Shown here: positions 20,045-31,987 of the stretch, one piece after another
Layout of the letters: every line of letters starts with the position of its first letter
Numbering within the stretch: the stretch's first letter is position 1
Translations under genes and position numbers: made by a program
The notes under the pieces: generated by a model
Databases searched by the model: none
The model's input: the letters and a program-made list of their open reading frames with translations, nothing else
Told to the model about the DNA's origin: nothing
From: Legionellales bacterium
GTDB lineage: Bacteria; Pseudomonadota; Gammaproteobacteria; Legionellales; Legionellaceae
DNA length: 64,000 bases
NCBI GenBank assembly: GCA_027449905.1
Contig: DAIDKT010000011.1
Location: forward strand, 26,064 to 90,063
Reading direction: 5' to 3'

Positions 20045-20090
20045 ACTTGCCTCTTGCGGATAAAACGACAGTAACTAATTAAGCTACATT

Positions 20091-20188
20091 CCTAAGGAGG
20101 CTAGAAAAAATATTGTGTGCTTTTATCATCCGATCTTGATGTCATCTGGGCAATAAAATCATGTGCTATTATTTCTAGACTCCTAAAG
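20091..20188. repeat. Long imperfect inverted repeat between nuoJ and nuoK
   Basis: AGGAGGCTAGAAA at 20095-20107 pairs with TTTCTAGACTCCT at 20172-20184 with one mismatch, and pairing continues imperfectly inward (AATATTGTGTGC against GCACATGATTTT-type sequence). The result is a roughly 90-base hairpin-forming element filling the gap between the two genes. It looks like a miniature insertion; it could also cause partial termination or mRNA processing within the operon. Confidence 0.65.
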
Positions 20189-20821
20189 TCATTGCTTTTC
20201 AGCTCTCATACTAACCAACTTAACCCGATCTTCACGTCGCGTCATCAATTGTTGAAGAACACTTTGCAGTTTTGAGTTTCGCGGCGGTCGGTGTGTCAGT
20301 GTAATGGCACCCACAATAGCTACCAATAAAATTGCAGCGGCTAACTCAAATGCTAAAAAGTACTGAGTATAAAGAACCATGCCCAATTGTTCGGTATCAG
20401 AGCCTGATTCCGCTGGTATTACTAACATTGACTCTACTTTTCTGCTAGGAGACAGGGTTTCAACCGATGTAGTAAAGGTATTTTTTGGTAAGGCCATATA
20501 AAGCATGCTGACCAGTAGCGCAACAAGCATCAACCCCCAGAACAAGCGTTTAATTAGTTCTTTTTTCATTGATTCGATGTCTATATTGAGCATCATGACC
20601 ACGAATAGAAATAAAGTCATCACCGCACCCACATAAACTAAAACAAGAATCAATGCCAAAAACTCTGCTTGAACCATAATCCACAACACAGAGCTTGCAA
20701 AAAATGTCAGCACCAAAAATAAAACGCAGCGAACCGGGTTATTTTGAGTAATGACCATGAACGCTGACACAATAGCCAGCCCGGCGAAAATATAAAAAAT
20801 GACCTGTTGTACGCTATACAT
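20189..20821 (-). CDS. nuoJ: NADH-quinone oxidoreductase subunit J
   Basis: Membrane subunit of complex I containing the helix that switches between alpha and pi conformation during turnover. 210 residues, five membrane helices (about 5-25, 30-47, 53-75, 93-110, 140-165). Family sequences include ALILVLVYVGAVMTLFLFVVMMLNID (about 55-80). The C-terminal cytoplasmic tail is rich in basic residues. It follows nuoI by 14 bases; the inverted repeat starts immediately after its stop. Confidence 0.96.
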   Translation of the reverse strand: MYSVQQVIFYIFAGLAIVSAFMVITQNNPVRCVLFLVLTFFASSVLWIMVQAEFLALILVLVYVGAVMTLFLFVVMMLNIDIESMKKELIKRLFWGLMLVALLVSMLYMALPKNTFTTSVETLSPSRKVESMLVIPAESGSDTEQLGMVLYTQYFLAFELAAAILLVAIVGAITLTHRPPRNSKLQSVLQQLMTRREDRVKLVSMRAEKQ

Positions 20822-20835
20822 TCTCTAACCTCTCA

Positions 20836-21348
20836 TCACCTAAACTTGGCGTCTGCCGAACGGTCGGCTGCTAAACGTTCTTCCATCAGATCACCCACAG
20901 CCAATAACTTTTCCTTGGTGAGGATATTTTGACCGCGTTCACTGATATGATAGTGATGGATAGGTGTCACAACAATGGAATCAACCGGACATGATTCTTC
21001 ACAGAGCCCACAATTAATACACTTAAAAGCATCAATATCATAACGTGTTGTTCGGCGAGAGCCATCTTCACGTTGTTCTGACTCGATGGTAATCGCTAAA
21101 GCTGGGCATACAGCTTCGCACAATTTACAAGCAATACAACGCTCTTCACCGTTAGGATACCGACGCAAAGCAAGCATCCCACGAAAACGATGAGATATCG
21201 GGGTCATCTCTTCTGGAAATTGAACTGTTACTTTTTTCTTGAAAAGATAAGTCCCAGTCAATTTCAAACCTTGTAACAAGTCCCACAGTATGAAACTACG
21301 AACATAGTGTTTGATATACCGATACATTGTCTTTATTGTTTTATTCAT
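20836..21348 (-). CDS. nuoI: NADH-quinone oxidoreductase subunit I
   Basis: Ferredoxin-like peripheral-arm subunit of complex I carrying two 4Fe-4S clusters (N6a and N6b). Both binding motifs are present: [12 protein letters not shown] (about residues 71-82) and [12 protein letters not shown] (about 110-121). 170 residues. The amphipathic N terminus is typical of the membrane-proximal anchor. Four bases after nuoH. Confidence 0.97.
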   Translation of the reverse strand: MNKTIKTMYRYIKHYVRSFILWDLLQGLKLTGTYLFKKKVTVQFPEEMTPISHRFRGMLALRRYPNGEERCIACKLCEAVCPALAITIESEQREDGSRRTTRYDIDAFKCINCGLCEESCPVDSIVVTPIHHYHISERGQNILTKEKLLAVGDLMEERLAADRSADAKFR

Positions 21349-21352
21349 GACA

Positions 21353-22375
21353 TTAGAACCATGGTTTAAGTTTACATATGACCATCAGAGCGGTCACCAC
21401 CACCCAGACAATGGTTACCGGAATCAGTACCTTCCAACCTAAGCGCATCAGCTGATCATAACGATAGCGTGGAAAGGTTGCTCTAATCCACAAATAAACA
21501 AATAGAAAGAAGAAAATTTTAAGAAGTAACCAGAAAAATCCTGGGACAAAGAAAAATACATCATTCAGTACTGGGATACCTTCAAACGGCGATAACCACC
21601 CACCCAAAAACAGCAGAGATATAACTGCAGAAATTAAAACCATGCTGGCATATTCTGCCATGAAAAATAAAGCAAAACCAATAGAAGAATATTCCACATG
21701 AAATCCCGCTACAATTTCAGACTCACCTTCTGCTAAATCAAACGGGGCACGGTTCGTTTCAGCGATACCGGCTATCCAAAATACAATAAACAGTGGAAAT
21801 AATGGTAAAAACCACCAATGTGAAAGGCCGCCGCGCTGTGACATCACAATATCTGATATATTCATACTGCCTGCTGCGAGTAACACGCCAACAAACGCAA
21901 ATCCCATCGCAATTTCATACGAAACGGTTTGTGCCGCACTGCGCATGGCGCCTAACATCGCATACTTGGAATTTGAAGCCCAACCGGCAATCAGAACACC
22001 GTAGACCCCTAAGGAGCTCATTGCAAATAAGAACAGCACACCCGCATTAATATTAGCCAACACAAGCCCTGTATCAAATGGAATCACCGCCCAACCTGCA
22101 AGTGCAGGGGCCAAGGCAAATAAGGGTGCAATGATAAAAAGGTATTTATTGGAGCGGGTTGGGATTATAATTTCTTTGTGAATTAATTTAATTAAATCCG
22201 CGAAAGGCTGCAAAACGCCGCGAAACCCCACTCGATTAGGCCCAATTCTACATTGAATATAACCAATCACTTTCCGCTCAGCGAATGTAACGTACGCAAC
22301 AACTAACAGCAAAGGCACAACGATCACTAAAATTTTAATGACGATCCAAAGTAATATGCCAATATCATGCAGCAT
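21353..22375 (-). CDS. nuoH: NADH-quinone oxidoreductase subunit H
   Basis: Eight-helix membrane subunit that forms most of the quinone chamber of complex I. 340 residues; signatures [19 protein letters not shown] (about 31-49), the second loop [17 protein letters not shown] (about 61-77), and the acidic quinone-channel segment [27 protein letters not shown] (about 205-231). Eleven bases after nuoG. Confidence 0.97.
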   Translation of the reverse strand: MLHDIGILLWIVIKILVIVVPLLLVVAYVTFAERKVIGYIQCRIGPNRVGFRGVLQPFADLIKLIHKEIIIPTRSNKYLFIIAPLFALAPALAGWAVIPFDTGLVLANINAGVLFLFAMSSLGVYGVLIAGWASNSKYAMLGAMRSAAQTVSYEIAMGFAFVGVLLAAGSMNISDIVMSQRGGLSHWWFLPLFPLFIVFWIAGIAETNRAPFDLAEGESEIVAGFHVEYSSIGFALFFMAEYASMVLISAVISLLFLGGWLSPFEGIPVLNDVFFFVPGFFWLLLKIFFFLFVYLWIRATFPRYRYDQLMRLGWKVLIPVTIVWVVVTALMVICKLKPWF

Positions 22376-22386
22376 GTTCTTCTTAC

Positions 22387-24735
22387 CTATTTAATGGTTA
22401 TGGCAGCGTAAGCATGCCCTAAATCTACCGTTTCCGGCATCGCATTTGCTACCCAGACCGCATCAAGCGCGATGCGATCATCCCGAACTAACGGCAATGT
22501 TATCTCAATCTCAGTCTGAGAAACAGTAGCTGTTGCCCCTAAATTTAATTTATCCGCTGTAGTTGAATGCATTCGAATACAGGCTGTCTCAGCGGAACCG
22601 CAAGTTTGTAATGCATGTGCTTGTCTGACAATGGCATCACTTCGATATAATGGCCACTCACCAATGCGAATGAGCTCGGCAGTACTACTTGGCAATGATT
22701 CGGGATAAAAATAACTTGGCTTAATTTCTGCCATCATGGTGACAGAGCCCTGGAGTTCATCAAGAATGTCTTGCGTGGAAGCATAGTCAAACCCATCCGA
22801 GTGCAAAAGATTGCCCAAAACACGCAAAATTTTCCAAGCCGGTCTTGATTCACCCTGCGGCGCAACCGCTCCTTTCACAGTTTGCCAGCACCCATCTAGG
22901 TTGATATACGTCCCGGATGTTTCTGCATAGGGTGCCATCGGTAAAATAACGTTTGCATAATCTTGAATCGCTTCATTTTGAAAGGCCGATAGCACAACGA
23001 CGAATTCAGCCCTGAGCATTGATTGCCTTGCCCCATGTGGGTTGGCAAAATCAAAACCGGGTTCCACTGCCATTAAGAAATAACCTTTGAGTTTTGCGTT
23101 CAGCGCCGCTTGTACATCTAATCCAGCTGATTCAGGTATTTTTCCTGCAGCGCCACGGTGGGGCAACATGCCGGCCACCGAAGCGCCCGCACTGTTCGCC
23201 CCGACAGTCATGCATATTCTTTTCGCTTGACTGGCTTCGACAATGAGTCCAATTAATGTCCTGATTAAAGCAGCCTCGGGGTGATTTTCAACAATCGCGC
23301 CCGTCACGATCACAGCTCCCGTTTGTTGAAGCCCCGCAGCTATTGCTTTTGTTTGGCGATCGGGCTTCAAACCAATCACCAGCTTTTGCGCATCACCAGG
23401 TAATTTTTTGGTATCTTTAACCAAAGCAACCAGTAGCGTGGCTAGTTGTAGCGGAAACTCTTCTGGTGATACGGTGATTGTTTCTGCTGTTTTAAAATGA
23501 AAATCGTAGTCCACTGGGTTTACAGCATATACTTGGCCTCCATTCACCCATGCTTTACGTATACGTACACCAGCCAGCGGTATTTCTCTATCAACATCGC
23601 ATCCGATCAGCAAGATCGTATTTTGATTTTCAAGCTCGGCATAAGGTAATGTATTCCCTGGTAATACAGGTAACAAATCCTGATCACGAAAATCTGTTTG
23701 TTGTAAACGATAATCTAAATTGTTCACCTGCAATGATCGCATGAGTTTTTGTAGTAGGTACAGTTCTTCAAGAGACGAAGAAGGTGAAGCAAAAGCAGCA
23801 AATTGATCTGGTCCATGTTGTTTGATGATGCGACCTATCCCATCTGCCGCAAATGATATGGCTGTCTTCCAATCCACTTCCTCCCATTGACCATTGCGTT
23901 TAATCATGGGGTTTATTGCTCGCTCAGGGCTGTTCAATCCAAGATAGCTAAAGCGATCGCGATCGGAAAGCCAACTTTCATTGATCGGCTCATGCTCTTT
24001 CGGAACAACTCTCATCACTTTGTTTCTTCGTGAATGAATATATACATGAGAGCCTAGGCAGTCATGAGGGGCCACACTGGACGACTGTGTCATTTCCCAC
24101 GCTCTCGCAGTGAAGCGATACGGTTTGGATGTTAGGGCGCCAACAGGGCATAAATCGATGATATTTCCAGAGACTTCGGACTGCATACTGTGCTTCACGT
24201 AGGTACTGATTTGCATCTGTTCGCCGCGGCCCATGCCACCTAACTCGGGGAGTCCTGCCACTTCTTCACCAAATCGGACGCAACGGGTGCACTGAATACA
24301 ACGGGTCATTTCAGTTGCAATCAACGGACCCAAATCATCATCTGCTACTGATCTTTTCGTTTCTTCATAAGCTGAGGCATCACGACCAAAGCCCATGGAT
24401 AAATCTTGTAACTCGCACTCACCGCCTTGGTCGCAAATAGGACAGTCTAAAGGATGATTAATAAGTAAAAATTCCATTACCGCTTGTTGTGAGCGAACGG
24501 CCGCGGGTGATTTAGTTAAGATCTTCATCCCATGGCTAATTGGTGTCGCGCAAGCAGGCACTGTTTTTCGATTATTTTCGACTTCAACCAAACACATACG
24601 ACAATTTGCCGCAACCGATAATTTTTTATGATAACAAAAACGGGGTATATAAATACCAACTTCATCGGCAACTTCGATGATCATTTTGCCGTTTTCTACC
24701 TCAATTGTTTTTCCATCGATCTCAATGGTAGCCAT
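22387..24735 (-). CDS. nuoG: NADH-quinone oxidoreductase subunit G
   Basis: Largest peripheral subunit of complex I, housing several Fe-S clusters. 782 residues: N-terminal 2Fe-2S domain ([15 protein letters not shown], about 34-48, plus CATP near 62), the His/Cys motif [14 protein letters not shown] (about 94-107), a 4Fe-4S motif [10 protein letters not shown] (about 146-155) and [12 protein letters not shown] (about 195-206), then a degenerate molybdopterin-oxidoreductase fold without cofactor. Its start overlaps the nuoF stop by one base, indicating coupling. Confidence 0.97.
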   Translation of the reverse strand: MATIEIDGKTIEVENGKMIIEVADEVGIYIPRFCYHKKLSVAANCRMCLVEVENNRKTVPACATPISHGMKILTKSPAAVRSQQAVMEFLLINHPLDCPICDQGGECELQDLSMGFGRDASAYEETKRSVADDDLGPLIATEMTRCIQCTRCVRFGEEVAGLPELGGMGRGEQMQISTYVKHSMQSEVSGNIIDLCPVGALTSKPYRFTARAWEMTQSSSVAPHDCLGSHVYIHSRRNKVMRVVPKEHEPINESWLSDRDRFSYLGLNSPERAINPMIKRNGQWEEVDWKTAISFAADGIGRIIKQHGPDQFAAFASPSSSLEELYLLQKLMRSLQVNNLDYRLQQTDFRDQDLLPVLPGNTLPYAELENQNTILLIGCDVDREIPLAGVRIRKAWVNGGQVYAVNPVDYDFHFKTAETITVSPEEFPLQLATLLVALVKDTKKLPGDAQKLVIGLKPDRQTKAIAAGLQQTGAVIVTGAIVENHPEAALIRTLIGLIVEASQAKRICMTVGANSAGASVAGMLPHRGAAGKIPESAGLDVQAALNAKLKGYFLMAVEPGFDFANPHGARQSMLRAEFVVVLSAFQNEAIQDYANVILPMAPYAETSGTYINLDGCWQTVKGAVAPQGESRPAWKILRVLGNLLHSDGFDYASTQDILDELQGSVTMMAEIKPSYFYPESLPSSTAELIRIGEWPLYRSDAIVRQAHALQTCGSAETACIRMHSTTADKLNLGATATVSQTEIEITLPLVRDDRIALDAVWVANAMPETVDLGHAYAAITIK

Positions 24736-25997
24736 TAGGTAACCTTCTTAATAAAACTATCAAATTCATGATAAAAATGTTTAACAAAACTTTGTACCGG
24801 CCAGGCAGCGGCTTCACCCAGGGCACAAATTGTTCTCCCTTCGATGCCATCAGCCACATTGACCAAACGCTCAATATCACCGGGTTTGCCATGGCCTTCT
24901 TTGATTCGATGCAGCAAACGCACCAACCAACCTGTGCCTTCACGGCAAGGCGTGCATTGACCGCATGATTCATCCATATAAAACTCAGATAATCGATAGA
25001 GTACATCAACCATGCAAGTCGTTTCGTCCATCACAATCACAGCACCAGAACCAAGACCTGAGCCTGCTTTTTGAAGGCTATCAAAATCCATGTCTAAGGT
25101 CATCATCACGTCACCTGGCAAAACAGGCATCGATGACCCCCCAGGAATCACAGCCTTTATTCGGTGTCCATTCCGCACACCGCCAGCTAACTCGAGTAAT
25201 GTTTTAAACGGGGTACCGAGCGGAATCTCAAAATTACCCGGTTTATTGACGTGACCGCTCACACAGAAACATTTGGTTCCACCATTATTGGGTTTTCCTA
25301 GTTTCAGGAACCAATCACCACCCTTCTCCATGATAACTGGAACTGACGCATAGGTTTCAGTATTGTTCACTGTCGTCGGTTTACCATATAAACCAAAGTT
25401 TGCTGGAAATGGGGGTTTAAAGCGAGGCATGCCTTTCTTGCCTTCAAGTGAATTCAGCAACGCCGTTTCTTCGCCACATATATAAGCACCCGCACCCAAA
25501 TGATTATATAAATGAAAGTCGACCTTAGAATCTAAAATATCAGTTCCTAATAAACCCGCTTTGTACGCTTCCTGCAATGCATCTTCACATCGTTTAAAGG
25601 GTTCCCAAAATTCACCGCGGATATAGTTATATCCTACTGTGGCGCCCATGGTATAGCCTGCAATGGCCATGCCTTCAATGAGTTGATGTGGATTGTAGCG
25701 TAAAATATCTCGATCTTTGCATGTTCCTGGTTCACCTTCGTCCGAGTTACACACCACATACTTTTGACCGGGCGCAGCTCGATTGATGAAGCTCCACTTT
25801 AGTCCGGTTGGAAAACCAGCGCCCCCGCGCCCTCGTAAGGCTGACAATTTTAATTCTTCAATAATTTGTTGTGCTGGGATTTGCTCTTTTAATATGCGTC
25901 TCCAAGCACGATACCCACCGATGCTCTCATATGCGTCAAGCGTCCATGGTTTATCTAAATGTAATGTTCGATAGCAAACTTGATTTAATTCAAGCAT
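24735..25997 (-). CDS. nuoF: NADH-quinone oxidoreductase subunit F
   Basis: Contains the NADH-binding site, FMN and the N3 4Fe-4S cluster, the entry point for electrons. 420 residues: [15 protein letters not shown] (about 56-70, NADH/FMN), [16 protein letters not shown] (about 83-98), [19 protein letters not shown] (about 167-185) and the cluster motif [12 protein letters not shown] (about 343-354). It follows nuoE by 11 bases. Confidence 0.98.
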   Translation of the reverse strand: MLELNQVCYRTLHLDKPWTLDAYESIGGYRAWRRILKEQIPAQQIIEELKLSALRGRGGAGFPTGLKWSFINRAAPGQKYVVCNSDEGEPGTCKDRDILRYNPHQLIEGMAIAGYTMGATVGYNYIRGEFWEPFKRCEDALQEAYKAGLLGTDILDSKVDFHLYNHLGAGAYICGEETALLNSLEGKKGMPRFKPPFPANFGLYGKPTTVNNTETYASVPVIMEKGGDWFLKLGKPNNGGTKCFCVSGHVNKPGNFEIPLGTPFKTLLELAGGVRNGHRIKAVIPGGSSMPVLPGDVMMTLDMDFDSLQKAGSGLGSGAVIVMDETTCMVDVLYRLSEFYMDESCGQCTPCREGTGWLVRLLHRIKEGHGKPGDIERLVNVADGIEGRTICALGEAAAWPVQSFVKHFYHEFDSFIKKVT

Positions 25998-26008
25998 TCA
26001 AGATTCCT

Positions 26009-26521
26009 CTATTCGCATAACTCATACTTTTCTAAAATTGCGTTGACCTTTTCGGGAGTCAAATTTTCGTGATAGTCATGATTAATTTGCATCATAGGTG
26101 CATAGACACAAGCCCCTAAGCACTCGACCGTTCGCAAAGTGAACTCACCATTTTCGGTGGTTTCTCCCACTTTGATGTTTAATTTATTTTGTAAATGTTC
26201 AACTATTGCATCTGCATCTCGTAGTTTACATGAAATATTTGTACAAACATCTATTAAATGACGACCAACAGGTGTACTTTCATACATGGTGTAAAATTTA
26301 ACCACCTCAAAGACGGCTACTGCGGGCATATCTAAGTAAGCAGCAACGGCCTCCATGGCCTCCGCAGTTAAATAACCGTGTTCTTCTTGAACGATCCTTA
26401 ATGCGCTCATAACGGCCGATTGCTTTTGATCGGACGGGTATTTACATACCCAACTGTCAATTTCTTTTAATCCAGCCGGACTTACAAATTGTCGCATTAA
26501 CTTTGTTGATTTATCGGACAT
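26009..26521 (-). CDS. nuoE: NADH-quinone oxidoreductase subunit E
   Basis: Thioredoxin-fold subunit binding the off-path 2Fe-2S cluster N1a. 170 residues; N-terminal helical domain (EEHGYLTAEAMEAVAAYLDMP, about 47-67) and cluster ligands in CTNISCKL (about 92-99) and ECLGACVYAPM (about 132-142). Twelve bases after nuoD. Confidence 0.96.
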   Translation of the reverse strand: MSDKSTKLMRQFVSPAGLKEIDSWVCKYPSDQKQSAVMSALRIVQEEHGYLTAEAMEAVAAYLDMPAVAVFEVVKFYTMYESTPVGRHLIDVCTNISCKLRDADAIVEHLQNKLNIKVGETTENGEFTLRTVECLGACVYAPMMQINHDYHENLTPEKVNAILEKYELCE

Positions 26522-26533
26522 ACTATCGACCTT

Positions 26534-27790
26534 TTATCTATCAATTTCGCCAAACACAATATCTTGACTCGCCAAAATTGCAACCCCATCTGCTAGGAGG
26601 TGACCCTTCACCATTTCATCAAAACTGGCTAAATGAGCAAAACCTGGCGCCCGAATTTTCATGCGATATGGCTTATTCGCTCCATCGGAGACCAAATAAA
26701 TTCCGAATTCACCTTTTGGTGCCTCAACCGCTGAATAAACTTCACCGAGTGGTAAGCAAAAGCCTTCTGTAAACAGTTTGAAATGATGAATCATCGCTTC
26801 CATGTCATGTTTCATGTCAACACGGTTTGGTGGTGTTATTTTGTGATCCGCCAACTTGACAGGCCCCGGATTTTTTCGCAACCATTCGACACATTGACGA
26901 ATAATCAAATTAGATTGACGTAATTCCTCAACCCGAACTAAATAACGATCATAACAATCACCGGTTTTCCCAACAGGGATATCAAAATCAACTTGGTCAT
27001 AAGCAGCATAACTTTGTTTTTTTCGTAAATCCCAGGCCACACCAGAGGCTCGAAGCATGGGCCCAGTGAATCCCCATTGTAATGCGTTTTCTGGAGAAAC
27101 AACACCGATATCAACCGTACGCTGCTTCCAGATCCTATTTTCTGTCAGCAAAGTCTCGTATTCATCGACACAACGAGGAAATCGCTCGGTAAATGACCAG
27201 ATAAAATCCAACAGGTTACCCTGGCGATTTTCGTTCATTTTTTCCACTTCTCGTTCTGTATGCCACTTTGATGGCTCATATTGGGGCATGGTATCTGGTA
27301 AATCCCTGGCCACGCCGCCTGGCCGGTAATAAGTTGCATGCATTCTGGCACCAGAAGCTGCCTCGTAACAATCAAACAAATCTTCACGTTCACGAAAACA
27401 ATATAAAAAAACAGTCATGGCGCCCAGATCAATCGCAACAGCACCCAACCATAGTAAATGGTTCAAGATACGGGTTATTTCATCAAACATGGTTCGAATG
27501 TACTGAGCACGAATAGGCGCTTCAATACCAAGCATTTTCTCGATGGCGCGAACATATGCATGCTCATTGCACATCATAGACACGTAATCCAAACGATCCA
27601 TATACCCAATATTATGTAAATAGGGTTTGGTTTCCACTAATTTTTCGGTGGCACGATGCAATAAGCCAATATGCGGATCGGCCCTGACAATGGTCTCGCC
27701 TTCCATTTCCAGCACCAGTCGTAAAACACCATGAGCCGCTGGATGTTGTGGGCCAAAATTAAGTGTATAGTTTTGTAATTCTAAGCTCAC
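26534..27790 (-). CDS. nuoD: NADH-quinone oxidoreductase subunit D
   Basis: 49-kDa-type subunit that, with NuoB, forms the quinone headgroup site beside cluster N2; related to NiFe-hydrogenase large subunits. 418 residues: [21 protein letters not shown] (about 12-32) with the quinone-binding histidine, [16 protein letters not shown] (about 36-51), and [26 protein letters not shown] (about 350-375). It is a separate gene from nuoC, overlapping it by 4 bases. Confidence 0.98.
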   Translation of the reverse strand: MSLELQNYTLNFGPQHPAAHGVLRLVLEMEGETIVRADPHIGLLHRATEKLVETKPYLHNIGYMDRLDYVSMMCNEHAYVRAIEKMLGIEAPIRAQYIRTMFDEITRILNHLLWLGAVAIDLGAMTVFLYCFREREDLFDCYEAASGARMHATYYRPGGVARDLPDTMPQYEPSKWHTEREVEKMNENRQGNLLDFIWSFTERFPRCVDEYETLLTENRIWKQRTVDIGVVSPENALQWGFTGPMLRASGVAWDLRKKQSYAAYDQVDFDIPVGKTGDCYDRYLVRVEELRQSNLIIRQCVEWLRKNPGPVKLADHKITPPNRVDMKHDMEAMIHHFKLFTEGFCLPLGEVYSAVEAPKGEFGIYLVSDGANKPYRMKIRAPGFAHLASFDEMVKGHLLADGVAILASQDIVFGEIDR

Positions 27791-28485
27791 TTGTTTGTTC
27801 CTTCTATATCCAAATAACGATTATCATGGCGAATGACTTTGGGTACGGTTACTCTAGGCTCAATATCAACGGCTTCATAAACAACTTGTTTTGAATGTGC
27901 GTCATAGCGCATCTCAACGTGCCCGCTAAGCGGGAAATCTTTTCTAAATGGATGCCCAATAAAACCATAGTCGGTTAATATTCGCCGCAAATCTGGATGG
28001 CCCTCAAATAAAATACCGAATAAATCATAGGCTTCTCGCTCAAACCAGTTGGCCGACTTCCAGAGTTGATGAACAGAAGGTATTGTTTGATTTTCGTTTA
28101 AGTAGACTTTAACCCGGACTCTTTGATTTTTGGTAGTTGAAAGCAAATGGTACACAACTGCAAAACGGGGCTTATCTTCAACAAATGCCCGTGATTCACG
28201 ACACTCCACTGCCCGCGAAAAACCATTATCCGTAGCTGCTTCTGTCTCCCAATCATACTGGCCATAATGTAGATAATCAACAGCACACACATCAATAAGC
28301 TGATCAAATGCAAAATCGGTTCCATCACGTAATTCTGTCATCAATGAAGTGATTGCGTCCCGACTAGACTCAAGGGTCACCTCATCATGCTGTTCAGTGA
28401 TTTCGGGCATTTCGCCTTTTATTTTCGAACGCAGCAACTCAGCTATCGATCTCTTTTTTGTCATCTTTTTACCAGCCATAATCAA
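27787..28485 (-). CDS. nuoC: NADH-quinone oxidoreductase subunit C
   Basis: 30-kDa-type connecting subunit of the peripheral arm of complex I. 232 residues; the family motif [40 protein letters not shown] lies at about 147-186. The N terminus (about 1-35) is longer and more basic than average. It overlaps nuoB and nuoD by 4 bases each, so translation is coupled on both sides. Confidence 0.96.
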   Translation of the reverse strand: MIMAGKKMTKKRSIAELLRSKIKGEMPEITEQHDEVTLESSRDAITSLMTELRDGTDFAFDQLIDVCAVDYLHYGQYDWETEAATDNGFSRAVECRESRAFVEDKPRFAVVYHLLSTTKNQRVRVKVYLNENQTIPSVHQLWKSANWFEREAYDLFGILFEGHPDLRRILTDYGFIGHPFRKDFPLSGHVEMRYDAHSKQVVYEAVDIEPRVTVPKVIRHDNRYLDIEGTNK

Positions 28486-28985
28486 CGTTTGTCTCGTTTT
28501 TTGAATTCAATGGTTTTTTTCTGTCTCATTTTATTTTGTAATTGGATTATGCCATACAACAACGCCTCTGCGGTAGGAGGGCAACCTGGCACGTATATAT
28601 CCACTGGAACAATTCGGTCACAGCCTCGAACCACAGAATAAGAGTAATGATAATATCCGCCGCCATTGGCGCAAGAACCCATCGAAATAACCCATCGAGG
28701 CTCAGCCATTTGATCGTAAACTTTGCGCAAGGCGGGGGCCATTTTATTGCACAGTGTGCCTGCCACAATCATCACGTCTGACTGACGCGGGCTAGGACGA
28801 AAAATAATACCAAAACGGTCTAAATCATAACGAGCCGCGCCGACGTGCATCATCTCGACTGCACAACACGCCAATCCAAAGGTCATTGGCCACATTGAGC
28901 CGCTGTGAGCCCACCCCACCAACTTTTCAACCGATGTTGTCACAAAGCCTTGTTTTTGCAATTCAGCAGTATGCTTTATTCCCAT
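28482..28985 (-). CDS. nuoB: NADH-quinone oxidoreductase subunit B
   Basis: Carries the terminal 4Fe-4S cluster N2, which reduces quinone. The ligands are in [10 protein letters not shown] (tandem cysteines, about 37-38), GSCANGGG (about 102) and [12 protein letters not shown] (about 132), numbered from the chosen start. I use the ATG at 28985 ([10 protein letters not shown]), giving 167 residues, because a GGGG stretch lies upstream and the overlap with nuoA stays at 10 bases. An in-frame ATG at 29006 would add 7 residues and has no visible ribosome-binding site. Confidence 0.96.
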   Translation of the reverse strand: MGIKHTAELQKQGFVTTSVEKLVGWAHSGSMWPMTFGLACCAVEMMHVGAARYDLDRFGIIFRPSPRQSDVMIVAGTLCNKMAPALRKVYDQMAEPRWVISMGSCANGGGYYHYSYSVVRGCDRIVPVDIYVPGCPPTAEALLYGIIQLQNKMRQKKTIEFKKRDKR

Positions 28986-29332
28986 TCTAAGGCACCCCGC
29001 TTCCATTCATAAATAAAGCCAATCACCAAAAGCCCGAGAAACAACATCATTGCTCCAAAACCATGCAAGCCAATTTTTCTTATAACAAGAGCCCATGGGA
29101 AAAAAAATGCGGTTTCTAGATCAAAGATGATAAATAAGATGGCTACCAAGTAGAAGCGGACATCAAAAGGAAGGTGAGCATTTTCAAACGGAGGAAACCC
29201 ACACTCGTATGGTGCGTTTTTCTCAGCATCTGGTTTACTCGTAGAGATGAGGTTTCCTGCCGTAATCATCGCCAGGCCAAGCCCCAACGCTATCAAGATA
29301 AAAACGAGAATGGGTAAATATTCTGATAACAT
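28976..29332 (-). CDS. nuoA: NADH-quinone oxidoreductase subunit A
   Basis: Three-helix membrane subunit of complex I whose cytoplasmic loop lines the quinone channel. 118 residues; the loop motif [42 protein letters not shown] (about 39-80) contains the family cysteine and acidic residues. First gene of the nuo operon, starting 50 bases downstream of tRNA-Leu. Confidence 0.97.
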   Translation of the reverse strand: MLSEYLPILVFILIALGLGLAMITAGNLISTSKPDAEKNAPYECGFPPFENAHLPFDVRFYLVAILFIIFDLETAFFFPWALVIRKIGLHGFGAMMLFLGLLVIGFIYEWKRGALEWE

Positions 29333-29382
29333 GTTTGCCCTTTATTTGTTTATTCTGGTTATGTTCTCGAAATTTATTTTTA

Positions 29383-29467
29383 TGGTACCGAAGGCCGGAC
29401 TCGAACCGGCACAGCTTGCGCCACCGCCCCCTCAAGACGGCGTGTCTACCAATTCCACCACTTCGGC
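29383..29467 (-). tRNA. tRNA-Leu (GAG)
   Basis: An 85-base class II tRNA reads from 29467 (GCCGAAG) to the encoded CCA at 29383, with acceptor stem GCCGAAG/CTTCGGT (last pair G-T), a long variable arm (GGCGGTGGCGCAAGCTGTG region) and anticodon GAG. The 5' half is nearly identical to E. coli leuU, which likewise sits beside secG. Confidence 0.95.
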
Positions 29468-29484
29468 TCTATGATATCACGAGA

Positions 29485-29805
29485 CTATTCAGCACCTCTA
29501 TCTATTGGTACCGGAATCGTACTTTCTTGCCGTGGTATCGTTTCACCCAGCAAGGGTTTCGCTGCTTGTTTATATTGACCAGCAACCAAAGAGGATAGCA
29601 ATAAACTGGTTACAAAAAAGGTAAATACCAGGGCACCGGTCAATTTAAACAAAAAACTGCCCGTACCTTGACTTCCAAATACAGTATTTGAAGCACCTGA
29701 ACCAAAGGCTGCACCAATATCAGCGCCTTTACCATGCTGCATCAGGACCAACCCAATGATACAAATAGCAACTAGAACATGTATTACCATCAACAATTGA
29801 TACAT
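29485..29805 (-). CDS. secG: Preprotein translocase subunit SecG
   Basis: Small inner-membrane subunit of SecYEG that aids SecA-driven protein export. 106 residues: helix 1 (about 3-22), the conserved loop [30 protein letters not shown] (about 23-52), helix 2 (about 54-75), and a short soluble tail. Its start overlaps the end of tpiA by 16 bases, and tRNA-Leu follows within 18 bases of its stop. Confidence 0.95.
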   Translation of the reverse strand: MYQLLMVIHVLVAICIIGLVLMQHGKGADIGAAFGSGASNTVFGSQGTGSFLFKLTGALVFTFFVTSLLLSSLVAGQYKQAAKPLLGETIPRQESTIPVPIDRGAE

Positions 29806-30548
29806 TTTATAATTTCCACAAATTGTTGTGCATTCAATGATGCACCCCCAACCAAACCACCATCAACATCTGGCATCTGAAATAACGATTGGGCGTTTTT
29901 TTCGTTGACACTCCCACCATAAACGATAGGTAACTCTTGAGCTAATTCCGATCCATATCCGGACAACAGTTGCCGAATAAAGGCGTGAATTGTTTGTGCA
30001 TGCTCTGGTGTTGCAGTCTTTCCGGTCCCAATAGCCCAAACTGGTTCATAGGCTACAACACAGCGACTAAACACATCCTCCTGATCCCCGGCAGCAGCAA
30101 CTGCAACCAGCTGTTTGATCAGTGCTTGCTCTGTGAGACCTTGCTCATACTCACTCAATGTTTCGCCTACACAAAGAACAGGTATCATACCATGATCTTT
30201 TACATGGTGGAATTTTTCTGCGATAAATTTTTCACTTTCTTGAAACAGATGCCGACGCTCTGAATGGCCGACCAATACATACTTACATCCAAAATCGACT
30301 AACATGGGCCCTGACAGCTCGCCTGTATAAGCGCCTGAGTTTTCTGGATATACATTTTGTGCACCCCATGAAATAGGCTGGCCTTCTAAGAGTTCGCGAA
30401 CGTGATCCAAGTAGATCGCCGGTGGTAAAACACCACATTCGACTGACCCATTGTTAGGGAAGTTTTCAATAATAGACTCTAGTAATAAAGTGATTTGGTC
30501 CATTCGACCGTTCATCTTCCAATTACCTAAAATAATTTTTGATCTCAT
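29790..30548 (-). CDS. tpiA: Triose-phosphate isomerase
   Basis: Interconverts dihydroxyacetone phosphate and glyceraldehyde-3-phosphate in glycolysis and gluconeogenesis. 252 residues; N-terminal GNWKMNG (about 8-14, catalytic lysine), VGHSERR (about 93-99, catalytic histidine), [17 protein letters not shown] (about 165-181, catalytic glutamate and loop 6), and [11 protein letters not shown] and [10 protein letters not shown] phosphate-binding loops. Four bases after glmM. Confidence 0.98.
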   Translation of the reverse strand: MRSKIILGNWKMNGRMDQITLLLESIIENFPNNGSVECGVLPPAIYLDHVRELLEGQPISWGAQNVYPENSGAYTGELSGPMLVDFGCKYVLVGHSERRHLFQESEKFIAEKFHHVKDHGMIPVLCVGETLSEYEQGLTEQALIKQLVAVAAAGDQEDVFSRCVVAYEPVWAIGTGKTATPEHAQTIHAFIRQLLSGYGSELAQELPIVYGGSVNEKNAQSLFQMPDVDGGLVGGASLNAQQFVEIIKCINC

Positions 30549-30551
30549 TTT

Positions 30552-31898
30552 TTATAGTTCACTTTCAATTGTTTTTATTTCACTGGCCAATTTATCAGCA
30601 TATATTTTCACTTGTTGATGATCTTGACCCTCTACCATGATGCGCAGCACCGGTTCCGTACCAGAAGGACGCAATAGCACCCGCCCTTCGTGCTGTAAAA
30701 CAGCATCCAAATCTTCTAGAGCACATAGCACGCGCGGGTGTCTCGCAAGCTCCTCGGCACGATTGGTTTTCATATTTACCAACGTTTGCGGCATCAAGGT
30801 CATGCCCTCGGTTAATTCCTCTAATTTTTTTTCCTTCTTAACCATAATTGCCAATACTTGGAGGGCTGCGACGATCCCATCACCCGTTGTTGTTTTGTCA
30901 AGACAAACAACATGTCCAGATGGTTCGCCACCTATTTTCCAATCTTTTTCTTTTAACTGTTCTAATACGTAGCGATCTCCCACACGAGAGCGTGAAAAAG
31001 GTAAATTCATTGCTTGAATCGCTTTCTCCAAACCGAGGTTACTCATCAGTGTGCCTACAACTCCACCTTGTAACATCCCTCTTTGATAGCGATCTTTGGC
31101 AATAATATAAATAATCTGATCTCCGTTAATAATTTGACCTTTGGCATCTACCATGATGACGCGGTCACCATCGCCGTCGAGGGCAATTCCTAGGTCAGCT
31201 TGTGTTTGTAAAACTTTGTGGCGCAACAATTCTGGCTGAGTTGAACCACAACCTTGATTAATGTTAAAGCCATCTGGTTCAGTACCAATCGCAATGACCT
31301 CTGCACCAAGCTCCATAAAAACTTTAGGGGCAACATGGTAAGTTGCTCCGTTTGCGCAATCAACCACGATTTTCAAGCCAGATAATCTCGTCAAGGACGG
31401 GATCGTTGCTTTACAAAATTCGATATAGCGTCCAGGTGCGTCATAGATCCGTGCTACTTTTCCGAGTTTTGCAGATGGCACCAAACCCATTTTGTCTTCC
31501 ATCTTGGCTTCAATTGCAAGCTCCAAGCTTTCAGGCAATTTACCACCATCGGCAGCAAAAAATTTAATACCATTGTCTTCAAATAAATTGTGTGATGCAC
31601 TAATTACAATACCAGCATTGGCTCGCAAGGTTTGGGTCAGGTAAGCAATCGCAGGGGTTGGCATGGGTCCTAACAAACGCACATCAACCCCTGCCGCTGA
31701 TAGCCCCGCTTCTAACGCAGATTCAAACATATACCCAGAAACCCTGGTATCTTTACCAATGAGGACTTTTTTGTGATCGCCATTAATCAAAACCTGGCCA
31801 AAAGCCCAACCAAGTTTTAAAATAACCTCAGGATTCATCGTATCAGAACCTACCTGTCCACGAACACCATCAGTTCCAAAATATTTACGCTCACTCAT
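30552..31898 (-). CDS. glmM: Phosphoglucosamine mutase
   Basis: Converts glucosamine-6-phosphate to glucosamine-1-phosphate for UDP-GlcNAc, peptidoglycan and LPS. 448 residues; [10 protein letters not shown] at the N terminus, the phosphoserine loop [19 protein letters not shown] (about 95-113), the metal site [10 protein letters not shown] (about 239-248), the sugar loop GGEPSGHV (about 323-330) and the phosphate site [15 protein letters not shown] (about 408-422). It follows folP as in many proteobacteria. Confidence 0.98.
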   Translation of the reverse strand: MSERKYFGTDGVRGQVGSDTMNPEVILKLGWAFGQVLINGDHKKVLIGKDTRVSGYMFESALEAGLSAAGVDVRLLGPMPTPAIAYLTQTLRANAGIVISASHNLFEDNGIKFFAADGGKLPESLELAIEAKMEDKMGLVPSAKLGKVARIYDAPGRYIEFCKATIPSLTRLSGLKIVVDCANGATYHVAPKVFMELGAEVIAIGTEPDGFNINQGCGSTQPELLRHKVLQTQADLGIALDGDGDRVIMVDAKGQIINGDQIIYIIAKDRYQRGMLQGGVVGTLMSNLGLEKAIQAMNLPFSRSRVGDRYVLEQLKEKDWKIGGEPSGHVVCLDKTTTGDGIVAALQVLAIMVKKEKKLEELTEGMTLMPQTLVNMKTNRAEELARHPRVLCALEDLDAVLQHEGRVLLRPSGTEPVLRIMVEGQDHQQVKIYADKLASEIKTIESEL

Positions 31899-31987
31899 CT
31901 AACTATCCTTTCAATCGTATTCAGTTTGAAGACTGTTGTCGATTGGCCTATCATCAATTAGGGTTTGTTGATATGGCCTTTAAAACC

